Source: Methylobacillus rhizosphaerae
GTDB taxonomy: Bacteria > Pseudomonadota > Gammaproteobacteria > Burkholderiales > Methylophilaceae
Direction: 5' to 3'
Length of the DNA: 64,000 nucleotides
Assembly: GCF_900187985.1 (NCBI RefSeq)
Contig: NZ_FZOA01000002.1
Location: 3,805-67,804 of the forward strand
Numbering within the stretch: the stretch's first letter is position 1; each line of letters begins with the position of its first letter. The notes under the pieces are model-generated. The model was given only the letters and a program-made list of their open reading frames with translations. It ran no database searches and was not told the DNA's origin. A program made the translations under genes and the position numbers. Positions 27,129 through 43,384 of this stretch are shown here, piece by piece.

Positions 27129-27159
27129 GAAATATTCCATCAATTAGCGGGATTTAATC

Positions 27160-27534
27160 ATGCCTGTTTTGCAGCTCACCAAAGCCAACTTCAAGCAAAC
27201 CATAGAAAGCAATGATTTTGTAATCGTTGATTTCTGGGCACCTTGGTGTCAACCCTGTGTGGCTTTCACGCCAGTATTTGAAGCGGCATCCGAGAAAAAT
27301 CCTGATATCGTCTTCGGGATGGTGAATACGGATACAGATCCGGAAATTGGTGAATATTTCGAAGTCAGCAAGATTCCCGGAATTCTGGTGATTCGCGAAC
27401 AAGCTGGTATTCATGCGCAGGTGGGTGAGATCGGGGCACCGGCGTTTGAAAAGATCATCGAATGGGCAAGAGCCTACGATATGGCGCAAGTGCGCGAGTA
27501 CTATGCTCAGCAGGAAGCCGCGGCCAACAAATAG
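27160..27534 (+). CDS. Thioredoxin-fold protein
   Basis: A 124-residue thioredoxin-like protein with an active-site variant WCQPC (about 27-31; CQPC instead of the usual CGPC), the preceding VIVDFWAPW strand, and a cis-proline region KIPGILV (about 70-76). No signal peptide, so cytosolic. A short charged tail (about 105-124) extends beyond the fold. It is probably a disulfide reductase; the QP dipeptide would tune redox potential. It is bounded by its own promoter and a strong terminator. Confidence 0.88.
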   Translation: MPVLQLTKANFKQTIESNDFVIVDFWAPWCQPCVAFTPVFEAASEKNPDIVFGMVNTDTDPEIGEYFEVSKIPGILVIREQAGIHAQVGEIGAPAFEKIIEWARAYDMAQVREYYAQQEAAANK

Positions 27535-27564
27535 TGCTTGTCAGATAATTGGGCTGTACAAAAG

Positions 27565-27595
27565 AAAAGGATAGTCGCATGACTATCCTTTTTTA
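27565..27595. terminator. Bidirectional terminator between trx-like gene and nlpD
   Basis: AAAAGGATAGTC (27565-27576), loop GCAT, GACTATCCTTTT (27581-27592) then TT: a perfect 12-bp stem with A- and T-tracts on both sides, serving the convergent thioredoxin-like and nlpD transcripts. Confidence 0.95.
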
Positions 27596-27643
27596 TTGGC
27601 CGTAGGGAGGAGTTAAAACCGCCCGTTTTCTTGTCTGCTGGCC

Positions 27644-28663
27644 TTAGTTCTTGGGCAGGTATTTCGCCGGATCTACCGATTTTCCCTGGCGGCGGATTTC
27701 GAAATGCAGCTTGGTTTTATCGGTATCAGAACTGCCCATTTCGGCAATTTTCTGTCCCTGGGTGACTTGCTGGCCTTCCTTGACGAGAATGTTGCTGTTA
27801 TGGGCATAGACGGAAAGGTAAGTGCTGTTGTGCTTGATAATAACCAGCTTGCCGTAGCCACGCAGGTCAGAACCACTGTAAATCACCTTGCCTGCTGCTG
27901 AAGCATGGACGGACTGCCCGGTCGTACCCCCGATATCCAGCCCTTTGGTGCTGGCTGAATCATTGAAGCCGGCAATGACTTTGCCACTGGTTGGCCAGGC
28001 CCACTGAATGCCATCTACATTGCTGCTGCCGGCGGGAGGGGTGGCAGTACTACTCTGCTGAACTTCAGTCGTAGAGGTGGTGGCTGCGGGAGCTGCAGCC
28101 GGCGTGCTTGCCGCTGCTGTTGCAACCTGTGGTACAGCAGCAGGAACGGGCGCATTTAGCGCGGCCGCGCTATAAGGCTGGCGTGTTGCCTTGGGTTCTG
28201 TCAGCATGCCGCTGGTGGATGCTGCAGCGGCTGTTTCAGCTGGTGTTACGGCAGTGCCGCTGTCGCCATATGTATTGAGGGGGGTAATCACGACACCATC
28301 TTCATCGGCAGTAGCCCCGGAAGTGTCCGCAGTGGTTGCTGCAGCGCGCACAGGCAGGGTGAGCTGCTGTCCCACGTGAATGGCATAGATGGGAGGAGCG
28401 ATATTGTTGAGCTGTGCGATTTCCTTGTAGTCAAACCCACTTTCCAGTCCGATGCTGTAGAGGGTTTCCCCCTTTTTCACGATATGGATGTTGGGTTGTG
28501 ACTCGCTGCCCGACTGTGCATCCGGGATAGGCGATGCTTGCGTTGTGGTAGTCTGTCTGCCTGTATTGGTGCGGTCTACTACCGGTGCGTGTTCCGTTGT
28601 GCTGCAACCAATGAGTAGCAGGCTGATCAGCCAGGATTTATTGATATGTTTGGTTAAATGCAT
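27644..28663 (-). CDS. nlpD: NlpD-like lipoprotein, LysM plus degenerate LytM
   Basis: A 339-residue lipoprotein (lipobox LLIGC, Cys about 20) with one LysM domain (about 58-103, HIVKKGETLYSIGLESG), an Ala/Thr/Pro-rich linker (about 105-220), and a C-terminal M23/LytM domain (about 225-339). The first zinc ligand is replaced (TKGLDIGG where active enzymes have His), while LHFEIR is kept; this matches NlpD, a non-catalytic activator of the amidase AmiC in cell separation. It directly abuts pcm. The rpoS gene that often follows nlpD is absent here. Confidence 0.92.
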   Translation of the reverse strand: MHLTKHINKSWLISLLLIGCSTTEHAPVVDRTNTGRQTTTTQASPIPDAQSGSESQPNIHIVKKGETLYSIGLESGFDYKEIAQLNNIAPPIYAIHVGQQLTLPVRAAATTADTSGATADEDGVVITPLNTYGDSGTAVTPAETAAAASTSGMLTEPKATRQPYSAAALNAPVPAAVPQVATAAASTPAAAPAATTSTTEVQQSSTATPPAGSSNVDGIQWAWPTSGKVIAGFNDSASTKGLDIGGTTGQSVHASAAGKVIYSGSDLRGYGKLVIIKHNSTYLSVYAHNSNILVKEGQQVTQGQKIAEMGSSDTDKTKLHFEIRRQGKSVDPAKYLPKN

Positions 28664-29335
28664 TTAGTTGGTCCCACCTAACAGCGGTACAAATTTTACT
28701 GCTTCCAGTTTATTCTGCCTGAATTCAGAGCCCGCTGCAGTCTTGATATGTTCGATCAGGTAGAGGACTTGTTCATCCGTACCCACGGGAATTACCATGC
28801 GTCCCCCCACCGCCAGTTGCTCAAGCAACTCTTGCGGAATCTGGCGCGCAGCTGCTGTGACAATAATACCGTCAAAAGGTGCCATTTCCGGTATGCCCAT
28901 GGAACCATCTGCGTGTTTGAGCTTGATATTGGACAACTTGAGTTCGCGCAGGTGATTGCGGGCCTTCATGAGTAGCGGGCGTATGCGCTCCACTGAATAG
29001 ACTTCCTTGGCAACCTTGGAAAGTACTGCTGTCTGGTAGCCGCAGCCTGTGCCGATTTCCAGTACTTTCCCCAGGGGTTGGCCATTGCGCAATATCTCGG
29101 TCATTCGGGCCACAATATAGGGCTGCGAGATTGTCTGGCCAAAACCAATGGGAAGAGAGCCATCTTCATAAGCACGTGAAGATAATGCCTCATCCACAAA
29201 AATATGCCGTGGAATGGCACCCAGGGCAGTCAGTACTGTTTCGTCCCGGATGCCTTTTTCGCTCAGGCGGGTCAGCATGCGTTCGCGCGTACGCTGCGAA
29301 GTCATGCCAATGCCACGTAATGCAGTGCTGCTCAT
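28664..29335 (-). CDS. pcm: Protein-L-isoaspartate O-methyltransferase
   Basis: A 223-residue SAM-dependent PCMT that repairs isoaspartyl damage. The family motif is [17 protein letters not shown] (about 68-84), the SAM-binding motif is [16 protein letters not shown] (about 95-110), and [15 protein letters not shown] marks the post-I region. Part of a surE-pcm-nlpD operon, 3 bases after surE and directly before nlpD, an arrangement common in proteobacteria. Confidence 0.95.
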   Translation of the reverse strand: MSSTALRGIGMTSQRTRERMLTRLSEKGIRDETVLTALGAIPRHIFVDEALSSRAYEDGSLPIGFGQTISQPYIVARMTEILRNGQPLGKVLEIGTGCGYQTAVLSKVAKEVYSVERIRPLLMKARNHLRELKLSNIKLKHADGSMGIPEMAPFDGIIVTAAARQIPQELLEQLAVGGRMVIPVGTDEQVLYLIEHIKTAAGSEFRQNKLEAVKFVPLLGGTN

Positions 29336-29338
29336 GTT

Positions 29339-30082
29339 TTAACGTGCAAGCCAGTTGTTGACCTGTTCACGCTGGCTGTATTGCGTGAGGTCGATTTGTA
29401 ATGGAGTGATGGAAATGCGATTCTGGCTGACGGCATGAAAATCCGTCCCTTCCCCGGCATCCTGCGCACTGCCAGCCGCGCCAATCCAGTATACGGTCTG
29501 GCCGCGGGGTGTGGTGGACTTGATAACAGATTCTGCTTTGTGCCGTTTGCCCAGTCTGGTGACTTCCGTGCCCTGGATTTGCTCGAATGGCACATCTGGC
29601 ACATTGATATTCAGCAGGACAGGGGGAGGGAAGCGGTCTTTCTGGTAACGCTCGACCAGGCTCACCATGAATTTGGCAGCAGTCTCAAAATGCTGCACAC
29701 CATGACGCGACATGGACACCGCAAATGAGGGCACACCCAGCAGGAAACCTTCGGTTGCCGCTGCGACAGTGCCGGAATAAATCGTGTCGTCTCCCATATT
29801 GGCACCATCATTGATGCCGGAAATCACCATATCCGGTAACTGGTCCAGCATGCCGGTAACGGCAAGGTGCACGCAATCTGTAGGTGTACCGTTGACATAG
29901 TAGAAGCCATTACTGGCCTGGTGCAGGGATAAAGGCCTGTCCAGAGTCAGGGAATTGCTGGCACCGCTACGGTCCCGTTCTGGTGCAACAACTACGATAT
30001 CAGCAACCTTGGACAGGTGCTGAGCCAGGATATTGAGTCCTGGAGCAAAGTAGCCATCGTCATTGGAGAGAAGAATACGCAT
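29339..30082 (-). CDS. surE: 5'/3'-nucleotidase SurE
   Basis: A 247-residue SurE with the metal-binding [13 protein letters not shown] (about 4-16), the conserved SNSLT (about 42-46), GTPTDCVHL (about 65-73) and [22 protein letters not shown] (about 88-109). It dephosphorylates nucleoside mono- and polyphosphates in the cytosol. It is the first gene of the operon with pcm and nlpD. Confidence 0.95.
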   Translation of the reverse strand: MRILLSNDDGYFAPGLNILAQHLSKVADIVVVAPERDRSGASNSLTLDRPLSLHQASNGFYYVNGTPTDCVHLAVTGMLDQLPDMVISGINDGANMGDDTIYSGTVAAATEGFLLGVPSFAVSMSRHGVQHFETAAKFMVSLVERYQKDRFPPPVLLNINVPDVPFEQIQGTEVTRLGKRHKAESVIKSTTPRGQTVYWIGAAGSAQDAGEGTDFHAVSQNRISITPLQIDLTQYSQREQVNNWLAR

Positions 30083-30160
30083 CCTCCAATTATAACCGAG
30101 TCACGGCGCGCTTTTCACGCCTCTTTCACAACTAATGACACAAAAATTCCCATTGTGGTT

Positions 30161-33944
<3,784 letters not shown>

Positions 33945-33945
<1 letters not shown>

Positions 33946-35747
33946 CAGAATGTCACTCCCAGGTTGAAGTGCAACCTGTATTCACCTGTTTCCTGGCCAT
34001 GGGCGATATCAATGCCGATAGGCCCGGCAGGACTCTTGAAGCGAGCACCCAGGCCATAGCCATAGACAGGTTTGAGGTCATGCATATTATTGGCAGCGTT
34101 GCCGAAATCAACAAATGCAGCTGCGCCCCATGATGCGGTCAACCATTGGATGACTTCGATACTACCAGTGACGAGGTAGCGACCGCCTACGACGGCATCG
34201 CCGTCTGCGATCCCCAGGCTCTGATAGGCGTAGCCGCGCACGGATTGGTCGCCACCGGCACGGAACAGGTAAGTGGCCGGGGCATTGTTGGCACCGCTGA
34301 CAGCGCCGACTTCCAGCCGGGTAATGAGCTGGGTGCTGCGTGTGATGGGGTAATAGGCCTGGGTCTTGGCATAACTTTGCAAGAACTGGCCACGGGCCAT
34401 GACATCCAGTGGTGCCCCGGTAAATACTGCATTGAATAAATAACCACGTGTCGGGTTCAGCTCATTGTCGGTGCGGCGCAGGGTAATACCGTAAGAGAGT
34501 GTCGCAGCATAATTGTTCTGCGACTCACTGCCATCAACTGCGACATGTTCCAGCAGGTAACCGGCTCCCACGGTTTGTTCAAAACTGCGCGGGCCCCAGG
34601 CGCGCTTGACACCGGTGCTCAGGGTCGAGGTGATCTGGCCTTCCACATCAATACGCTTGAGGTCGGCATTGAAGCTGTCGCGAAAACCATTGCTGTCTGT
34701 CGGCAGGCGGATCAGTGACGACAGGGACTGTGCCTTTTGTTCCAGTTTGAACGTGTTAGTGAAGCGCCATCCGCGATTGAACAGATTGAGATCCTGGTAA
34801 GTCAGCGTTGTGCGGGCACCTGTATTGGTACTGGCACCGACCCCGATCCCGACCTGTATGGATTGCAGTTCTGTCACATTGACAATAATGGGTGCTGCAT
34901 CCGGATCAGCATCATCGGTACGCGATGTTACTTCGACATTACTGAAATAGCCGCTGGCCTGCAATTCAGACTGGAAAAACAATAAGCGGGCCTGGCTGTA
35001 TGTCTCCCCGGGCTTGATGGGGTTGATATTCTCGACCAGATCGGGGGGGTAGCGCTGCAAGCCATTGATTTCCAAGCCACCAAAGCGGAATGGTGCACCA
35101 CTGTCGATTTCCACGGACAGTTTTACCTGATTATTGGCAGCATCGACTACCGCCTTGCTGCTGGTGATTTTTGCATTCGGGTAGCGGTTCAGCACCAACC
35201 CGCTAAGTAGTCCGCGTTTGGCGCTGTCCCAGCGATCCTGGCTGAAGCGCATTCCCTGCTTCAATGACCAGCTTTCAAGCAGATGCGCGATGTCAGGTTG
35301 TTCGCTGGCAGCTTGTGAGGTAATGGCGCCGCTGAAGCGGATATCAATATCCTGGATGGTGGCTGGTTCGCCTGGGTCAATCGTGAATGTTGCCCGGCGT
35401 TTGGTGATATTGCCCTCCCTGTCGTTTTCCACGGATTGTTCTATGCGGGGAGAAAAATAGCCTTCAGTGGTGAGTAGGTCCTCGATATTGCGCGGTGTTG
35501 CCTGCAGCAGGCGGTGCCATTCTGCAGTGTTCATGCGCGGACTGTTGAGCCAGCGCCTGATTTCAAGGTGTTTTTCCAGCATATCGTCGACAGAAGAGGG
35601 GGCGGATATGTCGACACTGTACCGGTTGTCTGCTGCATGAGCAGTTGGGATCGCCAGCAACAGCCAGGCCACGAACGCAAGAAAATATGCGTTGATGGCC
35701 TGGATCGTGGCTAGGTTAGCCTGGGCGGGAAATAGACGCAAAGGCAC
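33945..35747 (-). CDS. tamA: Outer-membrane assembly protein TamA (BamA family)
   Basis: A 600-residue Omp85 protein. A signal peptide (about 1-39, ending TAHAAD) precedes POTRA domains (about 45-270) and a 16-strand beta-barrel (about 290-600) with the Omp85 motif region FRAGGDQSVRGYAYQSLG (about 480-497; GxRGY-type loop) and a terminal aromatic strand YRLHFNLGVTF. With TamB it forms the translocation and assembly module. Clustered and overlapping with tamB, and 17 bases after purB. Confidence 0.94.
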
Positions 35748-35764
35748 AAGGGAATCAAAATTTT

Positions 35765-37673
<1,909 letters not shown>

Positions 37674-40241
37674 ATGCTAATTGCTTATCGAAAACATGTA
37701 GAAGAACGTGCTGCTGCCGGTTTGCCGCCTTTGCCGCTTGATGCGGAGCAGACGGCAGCCCTGGTGGAGTTGTTGAAAAATCCACCTGCAGGAGACGAGC
37801 AGGAGCTAGTCGATTTGCTGGAAAACCGTATTCCAGCCGGGGTGGATCAGGCAGCTTACGTCAAGGCAGCTTTCCTGGCGGATATTGCCAAGGGAGAAGC
37901 CACTTCTGCGTTGATCAGTCCGGAGCATGCAGTCAAGCTGCTGGGCACCATGCTGGGTGGCTACAATGTGCAGGCATTGGTGGCATTGCTGGATACGCCA
38001 CTGGCACCCCAGGTAGTCAAGGCGCTGTCTCATACCATTCTCATGTTTGATGCATTCCATGACGTGGCCGAAAAAATGAAAGCAGGCAATACGCATGCCA
38101 GAACGCTGATTGAGTCTTGGGCAGCAGGTGAATGGTTTACCAGCCGTGCAGCATTGTCGGAAGAGATCCGCCTGGTGGTGTTCAAGGTGGATGGTGAAAC
38201 CAATACAGATGACCTGTCACCGGCACAGGAAGCCTGGTCACGCCCTGATATTCCATTGCATGCCAAGGCCATGCTGATCAATAAAATGCCAGATGGCCTT
38301 GATACCATAGAAACCCTGAAGCAGAAGGGCTTGCCACTGGCTTACGTCGGTGATGTGGTGGGCACGGGTTCTTCACGTAAGTCTGCGATCAACTCTGTAC
38401 AGTGGCACATGGGCAATGATATTCCCTACATTCCGAACAAACGTACTGCGGGTGTGGTGCTGGGTGGCAAGATTGCCCCTATTTTCTTCAACACGGCAGA
38501 AGACTCCGGCGCCTTGCCCATCCAGTGCGATGTGAGCGCCATGCAGACTGGTGATGTGATTACTGTGCGCCCTTACGATGGCAAAGTGCTCAATGAACAA
38601 GGTGCTGAAATCGCCAGATTTGATCTTGCGCCGTTGACCATGCCGGACGAAGTCCGCGCGGGTGGTCGTATTCCCCTGATCGTGGGCCGCGGCCTGACCA
38701 GCAATGCACGTCAGCTGCTGGGCCTGCCGGCTTCTGACCTGTTCATCAAGCCGATTGCACCAGAAGATACCGGCAAGGGCTATACCCTGGCCCAGAAAAT
38801 GGTCGGGCGTGCCTGTGGCCTGCCTGAAGGTGTGGGTGTGCGTCCTGGCACGTATTGCGAACCCAAGATTACTACTGTCGGCTCGCAGGATACAACCGGT
38901 GCCATGACACGGGATGAACTCAAGGAGCTGGCCTGTTTGGGCTTTTCCTCTGATCTGGTCATGCAGAGCTTCTGTCATACAGCTGCTTATCCCAAGCCGG
39001 TCGACATCAAGTTGCAGCATTCCTTGCCAGAGTTCATTTCCAGCCGTGGCGGCGTCAGCCTGCGTCCCGGTGATGGCGTGATCCATTCCTGGCTCAACCG
39101 CCTGATCCTGCCGGATACTGTAGGTACTGGCGGCGACTCCCATACCCGTTTCCCGATCGGCATTTCCTTCCCGGCAGGTTCCGGGCTGGTGGCGTTTGCG
39201 GCTGCCATGGGAGCGATGCCGCTGGATATGCCGGAATCCGTACTTGTGCGTTTCAAGGGTGAAATGCAGCCTGGCATCACGCTGCGCGACTTGGTGAATG
39301 CCATTCCTTACGCTGCCATCCAGAAGGGTGAGCTGACGGTGGGCAAACAGGGCAAGAAAAACATCTTTAATGGCCGCATTCTGGAAATTGAAGGTCTGCC
39401 TGACCTAAAGGTAGAGCAGGCATTCGAGTTTGCTGATGCCTCGGCAGAGCGCTCTGCCAACGGCTGTACTGTGCACCTGAACAAGGAGCCAGTGATCGAA
39501 TTCCTCAAGTCCAACATCGTGTTGATGCAAAACATGATAGATAACGGCTATGAGGATGCACGCACCTTGCAACGCCGTATCGAATCCATGGAAGCCTGGC
39601 TGGCTGATCCGCAATTGCTGCAACCTGACGCAGATGCGGAATATGCCTATGTGCTTGAGATCGACCTTAATGAAGTCAAGGAGCCCTTGGTGGCCTGCCC
39701 GAACGACCCGGACGACATCAAGCCGCTGTCCGCCGTGGTTGGCGACAAGATCGACGAAGTCTTTATCGGCAGCTGCATGACCAACATTGGCCATTACCGC
39801 GCTGCAGCCAAGGTGCTGGAAGGCGCTGGTGGCATTCCAACGCGTCTGTGGATTGCGCCGCCGACTCGTATGGATGAAAGCCAGCTGCGTGATGAAGGTG
39901 TGTATTCTGTATTTGGCGTGGCTGGCGCACGTACCGAAGTGCCGGGCTGCTCATTGTGCATGGGTAACCAGGCGCGGGTAGCGGATAAGGCGACGGTGTT
40001 TTCGACCTCTACGCGTAACTTTGATAACCGCATGGGCAAGGATGCACGCGTTTATCTTGGCTCTGCCGAATTGGCAGCGGTATGTGCGCGTTTGGGACGC
40101 ATCCCGACTCAGGAAGAGTATCTGGATACGGTAGGTGACAAGCTGAGCAAGAATGCGGATAGCATCTACAAATACCTGAATTTTGACCAGATGCCTGAAT
40201 ACGTCAGGAAGATCATTCCGATTTCAGAGGTTGCAAGCTGA
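37674..40241 (+). CDS. acnB: Bifunctional aconitate hydratase B
   Basis: An 855-residue AcnB (E. coli 865). The N-terminal HEAT-like domain (about 1-160) and swivel domain precede the catalytic core. Visible motifs are [16 protein letters not shown] (about 481-496), cluster Cys in [12 protein letters not shown] and [14 protein letters not shown] (about 757-770; C-x2-C). It interconverts citrate and isocitrate through a [4Fe-4S] cluster, and may hydrate 2-methyl-cis-aconitate. It is monocistronic, with its own promoter region and terminator. Confidence 0.97.
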   Translation: MLIAYRKHVEERAAAGLPPLPLDAEQTAALVELLKNPPAGDEQELVDLLENRIPAGVDQAAYVKAAFLADIAKGEATSALISPEHAVKLLGTMLGGYNVQALVALLDTPLAPQVVKALSHTILMFDAFHDVAEKMKAGNTHARTLIESWAAGEWFTSRAALSEEIRLVVFKVDGETNTDDLSPAQEAWSRPDIPLHAKAMLINKMPDGLDTIETLKQKGLPLAYVGDVVGTGSSRKSAINSVQWHMGNDIPYIPNKRTAGVVLGGKIAPIFFNTAEDSGALPIQCDVSAMQTGDVITVRPYDGKVLNEQGAEIARFDLAPLTMPDEVRAGGRIPLIVGRGLTSNARQLLGLPASDLFIKPIAPEDTGKGYTLAQKMVGRACGLPEGVGVRPGTYCEPKITTVGSQDTTGAMTRDELKELACLGFSSDLVMQSFCHTAAYPKPVDIKLQHSLPEFISSRGGVSLRPGDGVIHSWLNRLILPDTVGTGGDSHTRFPIGISFPAGSGLVAFAAAMGAMPLDMPESVLVRFKGEMQPGITLRDLVNAIPYAAIQKGELTVGKQGKKNIFNGRILEIEGLPDLKVEQAFEFADASAERSANGCTVHLNKEPVIEFLKSNIVLMQNMIDNGYEDARTLQRRIESMEAWLADPQLLQPDADAEYAYVLEIDLNEVKEPLVACPNDPDDIKPLSAVVGDKIDEVFIGSCMTNIGHYRAAAKVLEGAGGIPTRLWIAPPTRMDESQLRDEGVYSVFGVAGARTEVPGCSLCMGNQARVADKATVFSTSTRNFDNRMGKDARVYLGSAELAAVCARLGRIPTQEEYLDTVGDKLSKNADSIYKYLNFDQMPEYVRKIIPISEVAS

Positions 40242-40268
40242 TCGGAAGCGATTGAAAAGTGAAACCAG

Positions 40269-40296
40269 CAAGCCGCATTATGCGGCTTGTTTGCTT
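40269..40296 (+). terminator. Rho-independent terminator after acnB
   Basis: CAAGCCGCA (40269-40277), TTA, TGCGGCTTG (40281-40289), then TTTGCTTT: a perfect 9-bp stem with a moderately T-rich tail. Confidence 0.85.
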
Positions 40297-40404
40297 TCTG
40301 CAGCTTGAACCGGGAAGATGTGAGTGTTGGGACGGATGTAAGGCAATAGAGAGTTCTGCGGCAGAGGGAATGCTATTTCATCATTAACATCAAAAGGTTT
40401 TGAT

Positions 40405-40923
40405 ATGCGATATGGTTTCCTTCTCGTGTGCCTGGGGATGTACCTGAACGCGGCACAGGCGGCAGAAAAAGTCAGTCCAAGGGTGACGTTGCAATATATC
40501 GCGCCTGAAAAATTCACTGATATTTCCAGGACGCATGACGGCCCGCCGGATAGTCGGTATCTGGATCAGCTGCAGCAGTATTTCGTGAAAAAAGCGGCCA
40601 CTTATCTGGCGCCGGGCCAGCAACTCAAGGTGGATGTCAGTGACATTGATATGGCTGGTGGCTTTGAACCATGGGTGATGCCGCTCAATCCTGATCTTCG
40701 TATAGTGCGTGATATCTATCCGCCACGTATCACGCTGCATTATGAATTGCGCGATGCGCAGGGAATGGTGCTGAAACAGGGCGAGGCCAGGTTAAGCAAC
40801 CTGACTTATCTCTTCAATGCACGGCCCGATGCGACAGATGCCATGCGACATGAAAAAGCCTTACTGGATGACTGGCTGCGTAAACTGTTTTCCGGCAAAC
40901 AGCAGAATGGAGAGGAGATATAG
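40405..40923 (+). CDS. DUF3016 periplasmic protein
   Basis: A 172-residue secreted protein: signal peptide about 1-19 (ending AAQAAEK), then a DUF3016-type domain with VTLQYIAPEKFTDI, PGQQLKVDVSDIDMAGGFEPW and PPRITLHYELRDAQG. The function of the family is unknown. An AAAAGG precedes the ATG. It is followed 4 bases later by the YeeE-type gene and could be co-transcribed with it. Confidence 0.82.
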   Translation: MRYGFLLVCLGMYLNAAQAAEKVSPRVTLQYIAPEKFTDISRTHDGPPDSRYLDQLQQYFVKKAATYLAPGQQLKVDVSDIDMAGGFEPWVMPLNPDLRIVRDIYPPRITLHYELRDAQGMVLKQGEARLSNLTYLFNARPDATDAMRHEKALLDDWLRKLFSGKQQNGEEI

Positions 40924-40927
40924 CGTC

Positions 40928-41353
40928 ATGATGATTGATTGGGAACATGCAACGCCACTGGCCTCGTTGGCTGGCGGAGCATTGATTGGGCTGGCGGCTT
41001 TAATATTGGTCGTGGCAAATGGCAAGGTGGCAGGGATCAGCGGTATTGTTGCGGGAAGCCTGCGTCGGACAGGCCGGGCGAGCACCTGGCGTGTTGCCTT
41101 CCTGTTCGGCATGTTGCTTGCACCTGTTGCGTATGCAGTTTTCTGGCAATTGCCAGAGATGGAAGTGACGAGCGAAATACCATTATTGATCAGTGCCGGG
41201 CTGCTGGTCGGTTTTGGTACCCGGCTGGGGAATGGTTGTACCAGTGGACACGGTGTGTGCGGTATTGCAAGGCTGTCGTTGCGCTCAATCGTGGCTACCC
41301 TGATTTTCATGGCGGCTGCCATGCTGACGGTGTGGGTGCGCCATGGAGGATAG
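40928..41353 (+). CDS. YeeE/YedE family transporter, first half
   Basis: A 141-residue membrane protein with four predicted helices. It carries the signature RLGNGCTSGHGVCGIARLSLRS (about 96-117) with the conserved Cys of YeeE/YedE (TsuA-like) sulfur-compound transporters. In many proteobacteria the roughly 350-residue transporter is split into two roughly 140-residue proteins, as here. The start codon follows GGAGAGGAG. Likely transports thiosulfate or related sulfur species with its partner. Confidence 0.88.
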   Translation: MMIDWEHATPLASLAGGALIGLAALILVVANGKVAGISGIVAGSLRRTGRASTWRVAFLFGMLLAPVAYAVFWQLPEMEVTSEIPLLISAGLLVGFGTRLGNGCTSGHGVCGIARLSLRSIVATLIFMAAAMLTVWVRHGG

Positions 41354-41783
41354 GCAACAATGGGTGCCATTGGTGACGGCATTGATTGCGGGACTATTGT
41401 TCGGAGCCGGGCTGGTTCTCTCGGGCATGATCAATCCGGGGAAAGTACTGGCTTTTCTGGATATCACTGGGGTGTGGGATCCTTCACTGGCGTTTGTCAT
41501 GCTGGGAGCGATCCCGGTGGCTGCAGTTGGTTTTTATATCATGCGTGCTAAAGAGCGTAGCGTACTCAGGCAGGAGATGCAGATACCGAAAAACAGGCAG
41601 CTTGATACCAGGCTGATAGGCGGTGCAGCATTGTTCGGGATTGGCTGGGGGCTGGTGGGTTATTGTCCAGGCCCAGCAGTGGCAAGCCTGGGAGTTGGCG
41701 GTATCAGTAGTGCGATATTCGTTATCGCCATGGTGGCAGGAATGTGGTTGTACCAGCTATTTGAATTGCGCTACGGTCATTGA
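41343..41783 (+). CDS. YeeE/YedE family transporter, second half
   Basis: A 146-residue partner with four predicted helices and the second-half signature GAGLVLSGMINPGKVLAFLD (about 21-40), plus GIGWGLVGYCPGPAVASLG (about 99-117) with its conserved Cys. It overlaps the first-half gene by 11 bases, indicating coupled translation and probably a heteromeric transporter. Confidence 0.88.
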   Translation: MEDRQQWVPLVTALIAGLLFGAGLVLSGMINPGKVLAFLDITGVWDPSLAFVMLGAIPVAAVGFYIMRAKERSVLRQEMQIPKNRQLDTRLIGGAALFGIGWGLVGYCPGPAVASLGVGGISSAIFVIAMVAGMWLYQLFELRYGH

Positions 41784-41830
41784 GTGCGGATAGGCAGCAG
41801 CTGAGAGCTGCTGCCGGTATGGCCGTTACA

Positions 41831-42358
41831 TCAGTGTTTCTGCGCGTCAGGATGCGCCATGATGCGATCTATCCAGGCGATGGAAACGGCAGAAGCAATG
41901 AATGCCATATGGATCACGGTCTGCCAGATCAGGGTTTTGTCATCCAGGTTCTCCACATTGATGAACGTCTTGAGGAGGTGGATCGAGGAAATTCCAATGA
42001 TGGACATTGCCAGCTTGACCTTGAGCAGGTTGGCATTGACGTGGGAAAGCCAGTCCGGCTCGTCCGGGTGACCATTCAAGTTGAGACGGGAAACAAAGGT
42101 TTCATAACCGCCGACAATGACCATGATCAGCAGGTTGGAAATCATCACCACATCAATCAGGCCCAGTACCATGAGCATGATGTCGGCTTCATTCAGGTGA
42201 GGCAGGCGTGCAATCAGGTGTGTCAGCTCCACCATGAAATGGATGACATAGACCAGCTGTGCCACAATCAGGCCCAGGTAAAGCGGCAGTTGCAGCCAGC
42301 GGCTGCCGAACAGGATGGCACTCAGCGGGCTCATCTTGCTATTGCGGGGAGATTCCAT
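41831..42358 (-). CDS. yqhA: YqhA/UPF0114 family membrane protein
   Basis: A 175-residue protein with about four transmembrane segments and UPF0114 hallmarks (FGSRWLQLPLYLGLIVAQ, LIDVVMISNLLIMVIVGGYETFVS, KLAMSIIGISSIHLLKTFI). Function is unknown, although the family is widespread in proteobacteria. AAAAAAGGAAAC supplies the ribosome-binding site. It is convergent with the YeeE pair and 58 bases downstream of rlmJ. Confidence 0.88.
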   Translation of the reverse strand: MESPRNSKMSPLSAILFGSRWLQLPLYLGLIVAQLVYVIHFMVELTHLIARLPHLNEADIMLMVLGLIDVVMISNLLIMVIVGGYETFVSRLNLNGHPDEPDWLSHVNANLLKVKLAMSIIGISSIHLLKTFINVENLDDKTLIWQTVIHMAFIASAVSIAWIDRIMAHPDAQKH

Positions 42359-42416
42359 TCAGTTTCCTTTTTTACTAGATTGGGATAGACGAAAAGTAAG
42401 TGTGCCTGAGCAATGT

Positions 42417-43262
42417 TCAGGGAATATGATGTTCCAGCGAATATTGCGCGCCCTGATCCAGGCCCAGCACGTCGACGAGGTAAGGTACTGCCTGTTCAAG
42501 TGTCTTGGGTAGTGTCCAGGGGGGATTGATGACAAACATGCCACTGCCGTGCATGCCAAAGCCATCCGCAGCAGGTGCATGGACACTCAGGGTAACATGC
42601 AGCCAGCTAGGTGCTCCCAGTTTGAGCAGCTTTTCCTGCATGACACTGATTTCCGGGCGTTGCAGCAATGGATACCATAATAGGTAAGTGCCTGTGGCAA
42701 AGCGTTGCAGGCTGTCTTTTAATGCGTCGACCACGCGCTGGTAATCCCGTTTTTCTTCATAAGGTGGGTCTATCAGCACGACTGCCCGGCGCGGAGGAGG
42801 GGGCAGCAATGATTTCAGCCCGGAAAACCCATCTTCCTGCGCCAGCAAAACCTTGCGTCCCGCAGACTGGAAATGCCGAGCTAGCAGCTTGAAATCACTG
42901 GAATGTAATTCAAACAGGCGCATTCTGTCATCAGTGCGCAACAGGGCCTGTGCAACGCTGGGTGAGCCAGGATAGCGCCTGGGTGTTGCATCTGGATGAT
43001 TGCCGCGTATGAGTTGCACAAACTCAACCAGTGGCTGCGGCATATCCTGAGCATTCCATAAGCGCGCGATTCCTTGCTCGAACTCCGCATTCTGCACGGC
43101 GTAGCCATGATCCAGCGCATACATGCCAGCCCCGGCATGCGTGTCGATATACCAGTAGGGTTTGTCCTTTTGGTTGCTATAGGCAAGCACTTGTTGCAAC
43201 ACAAAGTGCTTGAGGACATCGGCATGGTTGCCTGCATGGAATGCGTGACGATAGCTTAGCAT
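42417..43262 (-). CDS. rlmJ: 23S rRNA (adenine-2030-N6)-methyltransferase
   Basis: A 281-residue RlmJ. The N-terminus MLSYRHAFHAGNHADVLKH is diagnostic, with YIDTHAGAGMYAL (about 38-50, SAM site) and the catalytic DPPYE motif (about 165-169). It methylates A2030 in 23S rRNA domain V. The length matches E. coli RlmJ (280). Confidence 0.94.
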   Translation of the reverse strand: MLSYRHAFHAGNHADVLKHFVLQQVLAYSNQKDKPYWYIDTHAGAGMYALDHGYAVQNAEFEQGIARLWNAQDMPQPLVEFVQLIRGNHPDATPRRYPGSPSVAQALLRTDDRMRLFELHSSDFKLLARHFQSAGRKVLLAQEDGFSGLKSLLPPPPRRAVVLIDPPYEEKRDYQRVVDALKDSLQRFATGTYLLWYPLLQRPEISVMQEKLLKLGAPSWLHVTLSVHAPAADGFGMHGSGMFVINPPWTLPKTLEQAVPYLVDVLGLDQGAQYSLEHHIP

Positions 43263-43384
43263 GGGAGCATGGGGTTAAAGATTGGGCGATATTATAAAGG
43301 ATGGGATGACAGCTGCGGTGCTTTGACAGGAATTTGTCTGTGCCGCTTTTTTATTGGGCTTATGCCTGCTAGCATTACAACCCT

